A stretch of 64,000 bases of DNA from JBNGOQ01 sp050589645 (lineage in GTDB: Bacteria; Bacteroidota; Bacteroidia; Flavobacteriales; Flavobacteriaceae), in NCBI RefSeq assembly GCF_050589645.1, contig NZ_JBNGOQ010000004.1, forward strand, positions 372,001 through 436,000. The letters run 5' to 3'. A program made the position numbers and the translations under genes. Positions 7,752 to 16,642 of this stretch are shown here, in pieces. A model generated the notes under the pieces. The model was not told the DNA's origin. It saw only the letters and a program-made list of their open reading frames with translations, and did not search any database. How positions within the stretch are numbered: the first letter of the stretch is position 1; each line of letters begins with the position of its first letter.

Positions 7752-8507
7752 ATGAAAACCACGACGCTACTGTTCTTTTGTTTGGCCATAGGTGTTCTTA
7801 CACCTTTGTACGGTCAAGACAGAATCCACATAGTGGTGCCTACCGCTATGGAAGAAACTGATCAGGTTTGGGGTGCCATCAGCGATATTACATTTTTTGA
7901 ACAACAGGGATATACCCTAAACTTGCCCAAGGGCAGACTGATCGATACCTTGATCACTAAATCGAAATCCGGTGACTTAACACCGGCAGACTACACGGCG
8001 CTAAAAAAATTTATGGCCCAGCAGGTGTACAGGCAGGCCAACTACGAAAATGGGGTAAGGCAAATTGAAGCCCAAAAAGAGTTGCTTCATGGCATGCTTG
8101 GGCAATTGGAAGCCAAGCGGTTGCCATGGGGGTTTAAGGAATTTCCTGTCTACAAGGTCTTGCTTAGCCTGTATGGTTCCGGGGGAAGTTATAATCCGGA
8201 TACCGGAGCCATAGTGGTCCTAACTACGGTAGAGGGTGGGTTTAAACAATATAGGAACCCAGCCAATACCTTGATCCACGAAATCGTACACATAGGCTTG
8301 GAACACCCTATTATGGAAAAGTACCAGGTACCGCATGGCTTAAAGGAGCGCATCGTAGATCGGTTTGTGTACCTGAGTTTTGGGGAACATCTTCCCGAAT
8401 ATAAAGTTCAGGATATGGGAGATCCCAGAATCGATGCCCACTTAAGGAGTATACAGGATTTGGACCGCCTGGATGAAATCGTTGCGCAGTTTTTAAGGGA
8501 GCATTGA
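7752..8507 (+). CDS. Secreted putative zinc metallopeptidase (HExxH), function unknown
   Basis: The start is set at 7752 (MKTTTLLFFCLAIG), which gives a clean signal peptide ending near LYGQ; an upstream in-frame start at 7668 would place 28 unlikely residues ahead of it. The mature protein, about 230 residues, contains HEIVHIGLEH near residue 178, i.e. a HExxH zinc-binding signature preceded by NTLI and followed by a KERIVDRFVY helix whose Glu could be a third ligand. I recognise no named peptidase family. It is predicted to act in the periplasm or outside the cell. The metallopeptidase call rests on this motif alone. Confidence 0.72.
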   Translation: MKTTTLLFFCLAIGVLTPLYGQDRIHIVVPTAMEETDQVWGAISDITFFEQQGYTLNLPKGRLIDTLITKSKSGDLTPADYTALKKFMAQQVYRQANYENGVRQIEAQKELLHGMLGQLEAKRLPWGFKEFPVYKVLLSLYGSGGSYNPDTGAIVVLTTVEGGFKQYRNPANTLIHEIVHIGLEHPIMEKYQVPHGLKERIVDRFVYLSFGEHLPEYKVQDMGDPRIDAHLRSIQDLDRLDEIVAQFLREH

Positions 8508-8510
8508 CTT

Positions 8511-9467
8511 CTAAAGTCTCGCCTCTGCTTGTTTTAACAGCTCCCGCACCCTTTTTTTTAGACCCTCGGGTTCAACAATTTTGGCAAAATCCCCGAACGT
8601 CAAATACCATCGCGGGAAGGTATGTACGATGTCTCGGGTCATAAAGGTCAATTCTACCTCCTTGCCCATGGTCTTTTCCGATACAAAGCCATAGTTTTTT
8701 CGTTCCCCCTGTAAATACCGTGCTACCATCTTGTCTACCAGGACCCGCACCTTGGTGGTAGGAACATCCTTGCAGGCCTTGCGGTATTCATCCAAGGTAC
8801 CGTGTTCCAAGCGAAAAGGCTCCGATGCCCTGCGTATGTTCACCATCCGATCTGTACGGAACTGCCTGTAATCCTGGCGAAAATGACAATAGCCCAATAC
8901 GTACCAATGGTTGTTTTCGTGGAATAGGCCTACCGGTTCAATATTGCGTCTGGTAGGTTCCTCTTCCCGTAGGGATTTATATTCCAAAGCGACTTGTCTT
9001 TTTTCCGCAATACTTTCGAAGAGGATTTCAAGTGCGTCGGGAAGATTTTCGTTGAACAGCTCCTGGGCCGAGTTGATCCGCACCTGTGCTTCCAGGGCGC
9101 TTACCCAATCCTTTTCCCTGCCCCGTAAAACGGATTTTATCTTGAACATGGCCGATTTGTGATGGGCACCCAGGCTTTTGTCCGTGAACTGTTGCATGAG
9201 TTTTTCCGCAGCCACAAAACTCCCTGCTTCCTCTCGCGTAAACATCACCGGGGGCAACCGATAGCCCTCCATAATGGAATACCCTACTCCGGCCTCGCTT
9301 ACTATAGGGACGCCGGAGGCTTCCAAGGTGCGGATGTCCCGGTAGACCGTTCTGAGACTTACCTGAAAACGGTCGGCCAATTCCTGGGCCTTTACAATGC
9401 GCTTGGATTGCAATTGGATCAGTATGGCAACAATGCGGTCAAAACGTTTTACGGTATCTACGCCCAT
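8511..9467 (-). CDS. YafY/WYL-type transcriptional regulator
   Basis: The start at 9467 (MGVDTVKRFDRIVAIL) is preferred over 9530 because a -7 box lies at 9487-9494. The protein, about 318 residues, has an N-terminal HTH_11 winged helix (QELADRFQVSLRTVYRDIRTLEASG, residues about 28-52), a central WYL domain (NNHWYVLGYCHFRQDYRQFRTDRM) and a C-terminal WCX-like segment. Such regulators bind ligands through the WYL domain. It is divergent from a DinB-like gene, a common pairing in Bacteroidota, so it probably controls that cluster and itself. Confidence 0.9.
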   Translation of the reverse strand: MGVDTVKRFDRIVAILIQLQSKRIVKAQELADRFQVSLRTVYRDIRTLEASGVPIVSEAGVGYSIMEGYRLPPVMFTREEAGSFVAAEKLMQQFTDKSLGAHHKSAMFKIKSVLRGREKDWVSALEAQVRINSAQELFNENLPDALEILFESIAEKRQVALEYKSLREEEPTRRNIEPVGLFHENNHWYVLGYCHFRQDYRQFRTDRMVNIRRASEPFRLEHGTLDEYRKACKDVPTTKVRVLVDKMVARYLQGERKNYGFVSEKTMGKEVELTFMTRDIVHTFPRWYLTFGDFAKIVEPEGLKKRVRELLKQAEARL

Positions 9468-9486
9468 GATGGAAAAATATATATTC

Positions 9487-9494
9487 CAAAGATA
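9487..9494 (-). promoter_or_regulatory. -7 box for the WYL regulator
   Basis: TATCTTTG on the minus strand fits TAnnTTTG. No well-spaced TTG was found upstream. It supports the start at 9467. Confidence 0.45.
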
Positions 9495-9689
9495 AGATTT
9501 CAAACAAAAGAAGCGGTTAGGATCAAACATAAAGCGTTCCCTTTTTTGACCCTAATTTCTTGGGCCCTACTGCAAAGAAAGGTAGGTGTGGTGACAACCC
9601 TATGTCAGCTGAGTGCCTTGATTCAGGGCTTTTAACAGCTTTCAAATAAAAATAATGGCTACTGACAAAGGGCTGTCACTTGTCGGTTC

Positions 9690-9697
9690 TACCTTTG
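9690..9697 (+). promoter_or_regulatory. -7 box for the first DinB-like gene
   Basis: TACCTTTG fits TAnnTTTG and lies 32 bases before the ATG at 9730, which argues against the upstream ATG at 9655. A spaced TTG is not obvious. Confidence 0.45.
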
Positions 9698-9729
9698 GTT
9701 GCAGAAAGATATTTCACCTAAACACATAC

Positions 9730-10224
9730 ATGATGAACAAGATGGAAACAACAGAAAAAGCACAGGTAATCACGGCAGCGGAACTATTGGAACACTGGCA
9801 GGGCCATAGAAATCTTACGAGAAAACTCATCGTGGCCTTTCCCGAAAAGGAGTTTTTTGACTTTTCTATTGGAGGGATGCGACCCTTCGCTGAAATGGTA
9901 CTGGAACTTCTGGCCATAGCAGCTCCCGCTATCCGGGAAATTGCCACAGGAAAACCCGAAGTGTTCAATGAACATCCCGACCACGGCAAGAGCAAGGACA
10001 ACATCTTACAATGGTGGGATAAGGCCACCGAGGAAATCAATGACCATTGGAAAGGGATTCCCACCTCACGGTTTCACGAGACGATCAAGACCTTTGGCCA
10101 GTGGGACGGTACCGTGCAGTCCTCGATTTTCTATTTTATGGATAACGAGATACACCATCGTGGCCAAGGATATGTTTATCTAAGGGCACTGGGCATTGAA
10201 CCTCCTCTTTTTTGGGAGCGATAA
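9730..10224 (+). CDS. DinB-like putative metal-dependent protein
   Basis: A protein of about 164 residues beginning MMNKMETTEKAQ. It shows the four-helix DinB/YfiT-like pattern: LLEHWQGHRNLTRKLI at the start, a middle helix around FAEMVLELLAIA, and DNEIHHRGQGYVYLRALG near the C-terminus. The last motif carries the conserved His-His-Arg-Gly-Gln that supplies metal ligands in this fold. DinB-superfamily members include thiol-dependent transferases and damage-inducible proteins; substrate is unknown. It is divergent from the WYL regulator and followed by a small ORF and a second DinB-like gene. Confidence 0.88.
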   Translation: MMNKMETTEKAQVITAAELLEHWQGHRNLTRKLIVAFPEKEFFDFSIGGMRPFAEMVLELLAIAAPAIREIATGKPEVFNEHPDHGKSKDNILQWWDKATEEINDHWKGIPTSRFHETIKTFGQWDGTVQSSIFYFMDNEIHHRGQGYVYLRALGIEPPLFWER

Positions 10225-10240
10225 CATCAAAAACACACCT

Positions 10241-10459
10241 ATGAAAACAGTTTTGGTATTTAAGACATCGGTTACCAGAAACAATGAAGTAAGCTTGTTA
10301 CGACCTTTGTTGAACGATTTGATCAACAAGGAAGGACGTTGGAATTTTGATTTGGAGGATTGTGATAAGATCCTTCGTGTGGAAACTGTTAAGCCAAAGC
10401 CCGAGGCCGTAGTTTCAGCCTTAAAATTTAAAGGATTCCGATGCGAAGAACTGCTATAA
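10241..10459 (+). CDS. Small conserved hypothetical protein (72 aa)
   Basis: The likely start is ATG 10241 (MKTVLVFKTSVTRNNE). An alternating beta/alpha pattern, MKTVLVFKTSV, a helix through LLRPLLNDLINK, then WNFDLEDCDKILRVE and a C-terminal helix ending CEELL, suggests a ferredoxin-like fold similar to heavy-metal-associated domains, but without their CxxC motif. Similar short proteins occur in other Flavobacteriia. Function is unknown. It follows the first DinB gene by 16 bases and is probably co-transcribed with it. Confidence 0.75.
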   Translation: MKTVLVFKTSVTRNNEVSLLRPLLNDLINKEGRWNFDLEDCDKILRVETVKPKPEAVVSALKFKGFRCEELL

Positions 10460-10595
10460 AAGGATCTTTTGGGGTCTCTTCGAACGCTGATCGTAAGCCT
10501 CCTGGGAAGGGAAAGGCCAAGGAGGTAATTTTGTTTGGTATCGTACGGGCACGTACCAAAAAATTGCGTATTATGTAGGGACAATTTGATATGTC

Positions 10596-11132
10596 ATGAA
10601 ATTTGAACTAAACAAGGGTATGGCAGTCCTGGAGCGCACTCCGGAGGTCCTGAAAACCATGTTGGCCAGGTTACCCGAGGAATGGACACACAAAAATGAG
10701 GGGGGCGACTCCTGGAGTCCCTTTGATGTGGTTGGACATTTGATCCATGGTGAAAAAACGGATTGGATGGTCCGGACCGGGATTATTCTAGGAGCAGGAA
10801 GCAACAAAACGTTTGAACCCTACGATCGGTTTGCACAATTTGAAAACAGCCGGGGGAAAACTCTGGACGTAATGCTTGCTGAATTTACGGCACTCCGATC
10901 GCAAAATCTCACCACCCTGCGGTCAAAACAATTGTCCCCAGTAGATTTGGAAAAAAAGGGCGTTCACCCCGAACTTGGTCCGGTTAGCTTAAGTCAACTC
11001 TTGGCTGCATGGGTAGTGCATGATCTGGGGCATATTGCCCAGGTATCCAGGGTCATGGCCAAGCAATATAGCACCGAAGTGGGCCCATGGACAAAATACC
11101 TTACTATTTTAAAACACCGACCTAAGGAATAG
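10596..11132 (+). CDS. DinB family protein
   Basis: A 178-residue DinB-like four-helix protein. Conserved positions include WSPFDVVGHLIHGEKTDW near residue 43, where the His is a probable metal ligand, and LLAAWVVHDLGHIAQVSRVMAKQY near residue 132 with the HDLGHIAQ ligand motif. It is not closely similar to the other DinB-like gene at 9730 beyond the shared fold, so the two are probably old relatives rather than a recent duplication. Enzymatic role unknown. Confidence 0.9.
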   Translation: MKFELNKGMAVLERTPEVLKTMLARLPEEWTHKNEGGDSWSPFDVVGHLIHGEKTDWMVRTGIILGAGSNKTFEPYDRFAQFENSRGKTLDVMLAEFTALRSQNLTTLRSKQLSPVDLEKKGVHPELGPVSLSQLLAAWVVHDLGHIAQVSRVMAKQYSTEVGPWTKYLTILKHRPKE

Positions 11133-11223
11133 GGTGAGTATCCTTGTCCGAAAGGTATAGCGAGGGGTTACAATTTTGGGCAAAAGACCAGAAGATATTT
11201 TCTACACTGGAAAATGTTCATTT

Positions 11224-12057
11224 TCAATACCGTCTTTGCTGGGTGCTGCATTTTTGGTGCTTGGTCATCCCGGCCATAACCATTTGCATGATACGGATCT
11301 TGCCCCAACGGGGCATGGTGCGAAGGCCCAACATTAATATTTTGGACAGCCCTCCCGGAAAGACCGTAGCAGTTCTACCCAGTGCTTTGAGTATGGGAAC
11401 ACCTACTTCATCCGGTCTTAGGGCGTTGCCCATCTGCATCTGTGCGATACGGGAAAACCCACTGTTCACTGGTCCTGGTGCCGCAGAGAGTACATCTACC
11501 CCATATGGTCTCAGTTCATGGTACAGCGCTTCTCCCAGCGACTGCACATAAGCTTTGGTAGCTGCGTAGTGGGCCGCATGGGGAACACCTTGGAAACCAA
11601 CCAAGGAGCTCATTAGAATAATGCCGCCCCGTTTGCGTTCCGAAAATTTTCTCGCATAGTAATGCGTCAACATGAGTAAGGCAAAGGAATTCACGCGCAG
11701 CATCCGCAACTCCGTATCCAGTTCGGCGTCCACAAAGGAGCCCGAGGTACCAAAACCTGCAGAGGCTACAAATAAACCTACCTCTACATCGTCTATAGCC
11801 TCTACAAGGGAGTATACCTCTTCGGAATAGGACAGATCAGCGATGATAGTTTTGGTCCGTATTCTATACTTGCTTTCCAAGGTTTCTCCCAATGTTTCCA
11901 AATACGGTCCCCTGCGTCCCGTAAGAATGAGGCTCAGTCCGGCTTCGGCCAAACGCGTTGCCAACTCTTGCCCGATACCTGAGGAAGCCCCAGTAACCAA
12001 AGCCCATGGACCATAGTTTGCTTTTAGGCGCTTTCTTAGTTTTTTGGAAGTTTTCAT
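11224..12057 (-). CDS. Short-chain dehydrogenase/reductase (SDR)
   Basis: A 277-residue classical SDR. The cofactor motif TGASSGIG is at residues 22-29, the NNAG-equivalent is ASAGFGTSG, the catalytic serine segment is IILMSSLVG, and the YxxxK active site is AHYAATKAYVQ. A basic N-terminal extension and a hydrophobic-basic C-terminus (ILMLGLRTMPRWGKIRIM) suggest membrane association, as in some acyl- or steroid-type reductases. The substrate is unknown. It lies 15 bases downstream of the TonB-receptor stop on the same strand and may share its transcript. Confidence 0.9.
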   Translation of the reverse strand: MKTSKKLRKRLKANYGPWALVTGASSGIGQELATRLAEAGLSLILTGRRGPYLETLGETLESKYRIRTKTIIADLSYSEEVYSLVEAIDDVEVGLFVASAGFGTSGSFVDAELDTELRMLRVNSFALLMLTHYYARKFSERKRGGIILMSSLVGFQGVPHAAHYAATKAYVQSLGEALYHELRPYGVDVLSAAPGPVNSGFSRIAQMQMGNALRPDEVGVPILKALGRTATVFPGGLSKILMLGLRTMPRWGKIRIMQMVMAGMTKHQKCSTQQRRY

Positions 12058-12072
12058 ACATATGTGTTTGGT

Positions 12073-14457
12073 TTAGAATTGAAATCGGTAGCCAAAATCG
12101 GGGAAGAAACCAATCTGGTCCACCTGGTCCACACGATCGGTCAATCTGTTATAACGGCGCACAAAGACGTTTTCGTTGGCGGTAAGGTTCTGAAGGTCCA
12201 AATAGAACTGGTGCGAACGTTTTTTTCCGCTGCTGTTGATTTTAATACCGAACTTAAAGTCCCATCTAAAATAAGCGTCGTACTGCTCGCTAAAGGCCAG
12301 ATCTTCTTGCAGGACTTCAAAACCTGCCTGTTGGGATGCCTCCAGGTCCACGGGCGTATAGTAGCGCCCCCCGGAAGTGGTGAGTCGGGTATCAAAGAAG
12401 AGCACATTCTTACGGGCCTTGCCCACTTTGTATTCCCTTCCCGCCAGGAGGTTTACCACATAACCATTGTTAAAGGGTGAATTGCGCTCCACACCATCAC
12501 TCCCTGTGTACTTGCTTTCAAAAAAAGAGGCGGTCAATAGTCCATAAAACCCTTTGTTGAAGAACTTTTCAAGGGTGAGTTCAATGCCCTGGTTAAAACC
12601 GGTACCCTCATTGACCAAGGAAACACGGTCGTTGTCAAAACCAAAATCCGCACCTTCGGTAAGCGTGGAATAGCTAGAGGAAAAGGCTTCCACCCCTGCC
12701 TTGTCAATATCCTGATAGTAGATTTCCACTTTACCACGCCAGCTTTCGGCAAGCTTTACATCGTATCCCAGTACGTAATGATCGCTACGAACAAAATCGA
12801 GCCCTCTATTGGTCTGAACCAGGGCACCATTGACCTGTTCATTTAAAAACAGCAGCGGAAGGGATATAGGTTGGTGGTGCAGGCCGTAGCCAAAATTAAG
12901 ACGGTGCCTAGGGGCTATGACATAGGCGATGGCGGCCCTGGGCTCCCATACGAATTGTTCATTGAGGGTACTGTACTGCGCGTGCAATCCCGTGTTCAGC
13001 GTTAATTTTCCACTAAGTCGAAACTGCCCTTGCACATAGGGTTGAAAAAGACTAAGGCTTTCGTCGATATTGCGAAAGCTAAAGAGATCGGGATCTCCGT
13101 CTCCGTCCAAATCCGCTTGTTCCTCTCGATCGCGCAAGACACTTTTGATGCCGAAATTTTCAATCAAGATCCCTGTTCTCAGGGTGCTTTTATTGCTTAA
13201 TTTGGAATTGAAAAGGGTAGAAAAGGTAAAGCGGGTTTCGCTGTCGTCGACCTGGGTATATCGGATGATCCTTTCTTGTGGGGTGTCCTTTTCAATAAAA
13301 CGGTCAACGGTAAAGTCGTTCCCCGAATAAGACCCGGAAACAATACTTCGCAAAAAGGAATTCTTCCCGATGGGGAGGCGGTGTTTTAGCCCTACTACCC
13401 CGAAACGCGATTCTACAAAAGTGTTCTCGTCCTCTGCGGCAAAAAGATCGGTCTCATCAATATCGTCCCCCAGGAATTCTATATCGGATGTCCCCAAGAT
13501 ACCGAATAAGGAAAAATTTCCCAGTGTACCCCTACCGAAATTTATATTGAAGGATACGTCGCTGTAGTCTGGTGTTGCGGAGGTGCCTCCAGCGCCCACG
13601 CCAAGAAGGCCCACCAAGGAATATCTCCCTGCCACGAGAAAGGAGCCGTTGTTTTTGCCCAGGGGGCCTTCGGCCACGGCCTCTACACCTGTAAAGATTC
13701 CCGTCTGCAGCGTATATTCGTAGCGGTCCGTATTTCCCTCACGGAACCCGAGATCGAACACTCCGCCAAGGGCATTCCCGTATTCTGCGGGGAAGGCCGA
13801 GGTGATAAAATCCGAGTTTTTCAGCAGATTGGGATTGAGGGCCGAAACAGGTCCGCCGGTTGTTCCCTGGGTAGAGAAATGGTTTGGGCTGGGAATGGGA
13901 ACCCCCTCCAGACGCCATAGCAATCCTGTAGGGGAGTTGCCCCGCACTACAATATCGTTTCTGCTATCGTCTGGTGCCGAGACCCCGGCAAAATTAGCCG
14001 CTAATCGGCCCACATCACTGCGCCCCCCAGAGAAGCGGGTAACTTCCTCTAGCCCAAATTGGCGGGCCGATACCGTAGCCAGTTTATTTATCGCGCGATC
14101 TTTGTTGGTTTCAACACTGAGCACCACCTCGTCCAATTGATCATAGGCTTCGATCAGGGCTACGTTGAGGAACACATCCTTTCCTGTGGTGACCTCTATA
14201 TTCGGCAGGACCAGGGTTTCATATCCAATATGGCTTATACGTACCATCTGCCTGCCAATGGGGACATCGGTTAAGGTAAACCTGCCTTGGATATCGGTTA
14301 CCACTCCTGTAACTATGTGCCCATTTAAGAGCGCTACCGTGGCGCCCTCTAGCGGACCTTCAGATTGCTTATCGAGTACAGTGCCTTTTATAAGGCCGGT
14401 CTGTGCCAGTGATACCTGAACAATAAAGAGGAGGAAAAAAACAAGGGTTTGTTTCAT
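12073..14457 (-). CDS. TonB-dependent receptor with carboxypeptidase-like regulatory domain
   Basis: The start at 14457 (MKQTLVFFLLFIVQVSLAQ) gives a signal peptide; upstream in-frame codons to 14565 look non-coding. Length is about 794 residues. Residues 21-105 form a carboxypeptidase-D regulatory-like beta domain (IKGTVLDKQSEGPLEGATVAL). A plug domain follows (LDEVVLS onward) and then a 22-strand-type barrel ending in the aromatic F at ...YRFQF. It should import a large substrate across the outer membrane, but the ligand is unknown and no SusD-like partner is present. The SDR gene lies directly downstream. Confidence 0.93.
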   Translation of the reverse strand: MKQTLVFFLLFIVQVSLAQTGLIKGTVLDKQSEGPLEGATVALLNGHIVTGVVTDIQGRFTLTDVPIGRQMVRISHIGYETLVLPNIEVTTGKDVFLNVALIEAYDQLDEVVLSVETNKDRAINKLATVSARQFGLEEVTRFSGGRSDVGRLAANFAGVSAPDDSRNDIVVRGNSPTGLLWRLEGVPIPSPNHFSTQGTTGGPVSALNPNLLKNSDFITSAFPAEYGNALGGVFDLGFREGNTDRYEYTLQTGIFTGVEAVAEGPLGKNNGSFLVAGRYSLVGLLGVGAGGTSATPDYSDVSFNINFGRGTLGNFSLFGILGTSDIEFLGDDIDETDLFAAEDENTFVESRFGVVGLKHRLPIGKNSFLRSIVSGSYSGNDFTVDRFIEKDTPQERIIRYTQVDDSETRFTFSTLFNSKLSNKSTLRTGILIENFGIKSVLRDREEQADLDGDGDPDLFSFRNIDESLSLFQPYVQGQFRLSGKLTLNTGLHAQYSTLNEQFVWEPRAAIAYVIAPRHRLNFGYGLHHQPISLPLLFLNEQVNGALVQTNRGLDFVRSDHYVLGYDVKLAESWRGKVEIYYQDIDKAGVEAFSSSYSTLTEGADFGFDNDRVSLVNEGTGFNQGIELTLEKFFNKGFYGLLTASFFESKYTGSDGVERNSPFNNGYVVNLLAGREYKVGKARKNVLFFDTRLTTSGGRYYTPVDLEASQQAGFEVLQEDLAFSEQYDAYFRWDFKFGIKINSSGKKRSHQFYLDLQNLTANENVFVRRYNRLTDRVDQVDQIGFFPDFGYRFQF

Positions 14458-14709
14458 AACATCGGGATTTTTTTGATTTTCCCAAAGATGGGTCTGGCAG
14501 TTGGGTCCCGGGGAGTGCAAAATTCCGAAGTGTAGTTTTTTGGGCTGAACCGTAGTGAAAACCACTGAAGGGCAATTTCCAGGGCATTGTGGAGGGCAAC
14601 TCAGTCCACCCCCGGATAGCTACGGTTCAAGGGTTATTTTGCCAACTAAATGCCGGCTAACACGGCTCTTTTTTTGTTCTTACGTATCTTTAAACCCATA
14701 ATTTTGATC

Positions 14710-15783
14710 ATGTTTAAAAGCAAGGCAGTCAAAAAATTTGTTTTCCGTTGGATGGTCGTCAACGTGGTGTACCTCATGGTAAAACTTACCATTGACCACG
14801 AGGAAGAAATGGAAAGTTTTTTTACAGCTACCAGTGCCTTCTACTATTTCAGTGCCTTTTTTCTCTTTATGCTCACCTGGGAGATTAATGACTGGCTGTT
14901 AAGAAGGCAAAAAAGAAAAGGAGGACTCGATTTTAAAAGTAGCCTGAGGATTTTGGGTAAAACCATGGCCATTAGTCTTCCGATGAGTGCACTTGTTTAC
15001 TATTTGGCGCTGTTCCCTTTTCGAGAGACGATTGGGATTGTCTGTGTAGACCCTGCCCTGGAATTTAGAACGGATTTTTTAAGGGCTGCCTTATTGGGAG
15101 CTACCGTCATTTTTTTTAATATGTTCCATTTTTCCATGAACCAAAGGGATGAAATGAAACAGCAAATGGAAGACCTAAAAAAGGAAATGATGGCATCCCG
15201 TTACACCTCCTTAAGGAGTCAGATAAGTCCACATTTTTTGTTCAATAGCTTAAACACCCTTACCTCACTCATGTATGAAGACCGGGACCTGGCTTCCGAT
15301 TTCGTTACCCGCCTGGCATCGAGTTATCGCTATATTTTGGATACTGGGGAAGAGGATTTGATAAGCTTGGAAAAGGAACTGAATTTTCTGGATTCCTTTG
15401 TGTTTATGATGAATGTGCGGCATAAGGACGCGGTAATCATAAAAACGGATGTTGACCTACCCTCGGAAAAATACCAAATACCTACCTTGTCCCTTCAAAT
15501 GTTAGTGGAAAATGCCCTGAAGCACAATCACTATTCCAAGGAGAGGCCCTTGCATATTAGCATTTCCAGTATTGGCAATGAGGCGCTGGTAATAAAAAAC
15601 AACCTGAGAAAAAGGATCTTAAAGGAGGAAACAACACAAGTGGGCCTTAAGAACATCAAAAAACGATATGCCCACTACACCAATAAATTGGTATTGGTAC
15701 GGGAGGAAGATGGTATCTTTGAAGTAATCCTTCCCCTATTGGCCAAAGATGTGAAAGAGTTGAACCTGTTATCCGTATCCTGA
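14710..15783 (+). CDS. LytS-like sensor histidine kinase
   Basis: The start at ATG 14710 (MFKSKAVKKFVF) is preferred to 14650. About 357 residues, with four predicted membrane helices in the first 170, then a His_kinase (PF06580) domain with LRSQISPHFLFNSLNTLTSL, where the His is the phospho-acceptor, and a HATPase region with LVENALKHNHYSKERP and VGLKNIKKRY. No extracellular sensor domain is present, so the stimulus is probably sensed in the membrane. It is 1 base upstream of its LytTR response regulator. Confidence 0.92.
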   Translation: MFKSKAVKKFVFRWMVVNVVYLMVKLTIDHEEEMESFFTATSAFYYFSAFFLFMLTWEINDWLLRRQKRKGGLDFKSSLRILGKTMAISLPMSALVYYLALFPFRETIGIVCVDPALEFRTDFLRAALLGATVIFFNMFHFSMNQRDEMKQQMEDLKKEMMASRYTSLRSQISPHFLFNSLNTLTSLMYEDRDLASDFVTRLASSYRYILDTGEEDLISLEKELNFLDSFVFMMNVRHKDAVIIKTDVDLPSEKYQIPTLSLQMLVENALKHNHYSKERPLHISISSIGNEALVIKNNLRKRILKEETTQVGLKNIKKRYAHYTNKLVLVREEDGIFEVILPLLAKDVKELNLLSVS

Positions 15784-15784
15784 C

Positions 15785-16540
15785 ATGAACGCCGTAATCA
15801 TCGAGGACGAGGAATTTGCTTCCAAAAGGCTTGCACGGCTTATAGGGGAGTTGGCCCCGGAAATTGAAATTTCCGCGCAGCTGAGCTCGGTGGAAAGTGG
15901 CAGCGCATGGTTTTCGCAAAATACACCTCCAGATTTAATCTTTTTGGACATTCAACTCAACGATGGCTATGGGTTTGATATTTTGGACAATTTGGAGGAC
16001 CATCCACCGGTAATTTTCACCACGGCCTATAACGAATATGCGGTACGGGGCTTTAAATATAATGGACTCGACTATTTGTTAAAACCCATCGTCAAAGCCG
16101 ATCTTCGGACGGCCTTGGACAAGTTCAGGAAAACATCCACCAACAATGAAGGTTTCTCTGAACTGAAGTTCGAACGGATGAAACAATTGTTCCAAAAGGA
16201 ATACAAACACCGTTTTATGGTGAAGGTCGGCAACCAGTTCCGTTCCTTCGATGTGGACGATATTGCTTATTTTAAATCCAATGAGGGCCTTATATACCTA
16301 CATACGCATACCGCCCAGAGCTATCCCATTGAGTACTCCATAGATCAGTTGGAGAACATTCTAAATCCTATCCATTTTTTTAGGATCAATCGGAAGTTCA
16401 TGGTTTCTGTAAAAGCGGTCATTGAAATCCACACGTACTTCAACAGTCGGTTATTGCTAAAATTAAAGCCCAGGGAGGAAACCCAGGTCATTGTGTCCAG
16501 GGAACGGACCACCAATTTTAAGCGATGGTTGGATATGTAA
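15785..16540 (+). CDS. LytTR-family response regulator
   Basis: 251 residues. The receiver domain runs over roughly residues 1-120 with phospho-acceptor Asp55 (LIFLDIQLNDG), acidic residues near the N-terminus (EDEE) and the TTAYNEYAVRGF switch region. The C-terminal LytTR DNA-binding domain begins near residue 145 (RFMVKVGNQFRSFDVDDIAYF) and ends KRWLDM. It is the partner of the adjacent LytS kinase. Targets are unknown; the divergent TonB receptor is a candidate by position only. Confidence 0.94.
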   Translation: MNAVIIEDEEFASKRLARLIGELAPEIEISAQLSSVESGSAWFSQNTPPDLIFLDIQLNDGYGFDILDNLEDHPPVIFTTAYNEYAVRGFKYNGLDYLLKPIVKADLRTALDKFRKTSTNNEGFSELKFERMKQLFQKEYKHRFMVKVGNQFRSFDVDDIAYFKSNEGLIYLHTHTAQSYPIEYSIDQLENILNPIHFFRINRKFMVSVKAVIEIHTYFNSRLLLKLKPREETQVIVSRERTTNFKRWLDM

Positions 16541-16561
16541 GGGATACCAACCCAAAAGAAA

Positions 16562-16603
16562 ACCCTTTGATTCATAACAATGTTACGGTCAAAGGGTCTT
16601 TTA
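16562..16603. terminator. Bidirectional terminator between LytTR gene and ahcY
   Basis: Perfect 9-bp arms ACCCTTTGA (16562-16570) and TCAAAGGGT (16589-16597) enclose a smaller TAAC/GTTA stem. On the plus strand CTTTTA follows; on the minus strand TTTTCTTTT follows, so the element suits ahcY slightly better. Confidence 0.75.
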
Positions 16604-16642
16604 TCCTTGGTCTAACTTCGCCATGGCGAAGTGGTCTAATTT

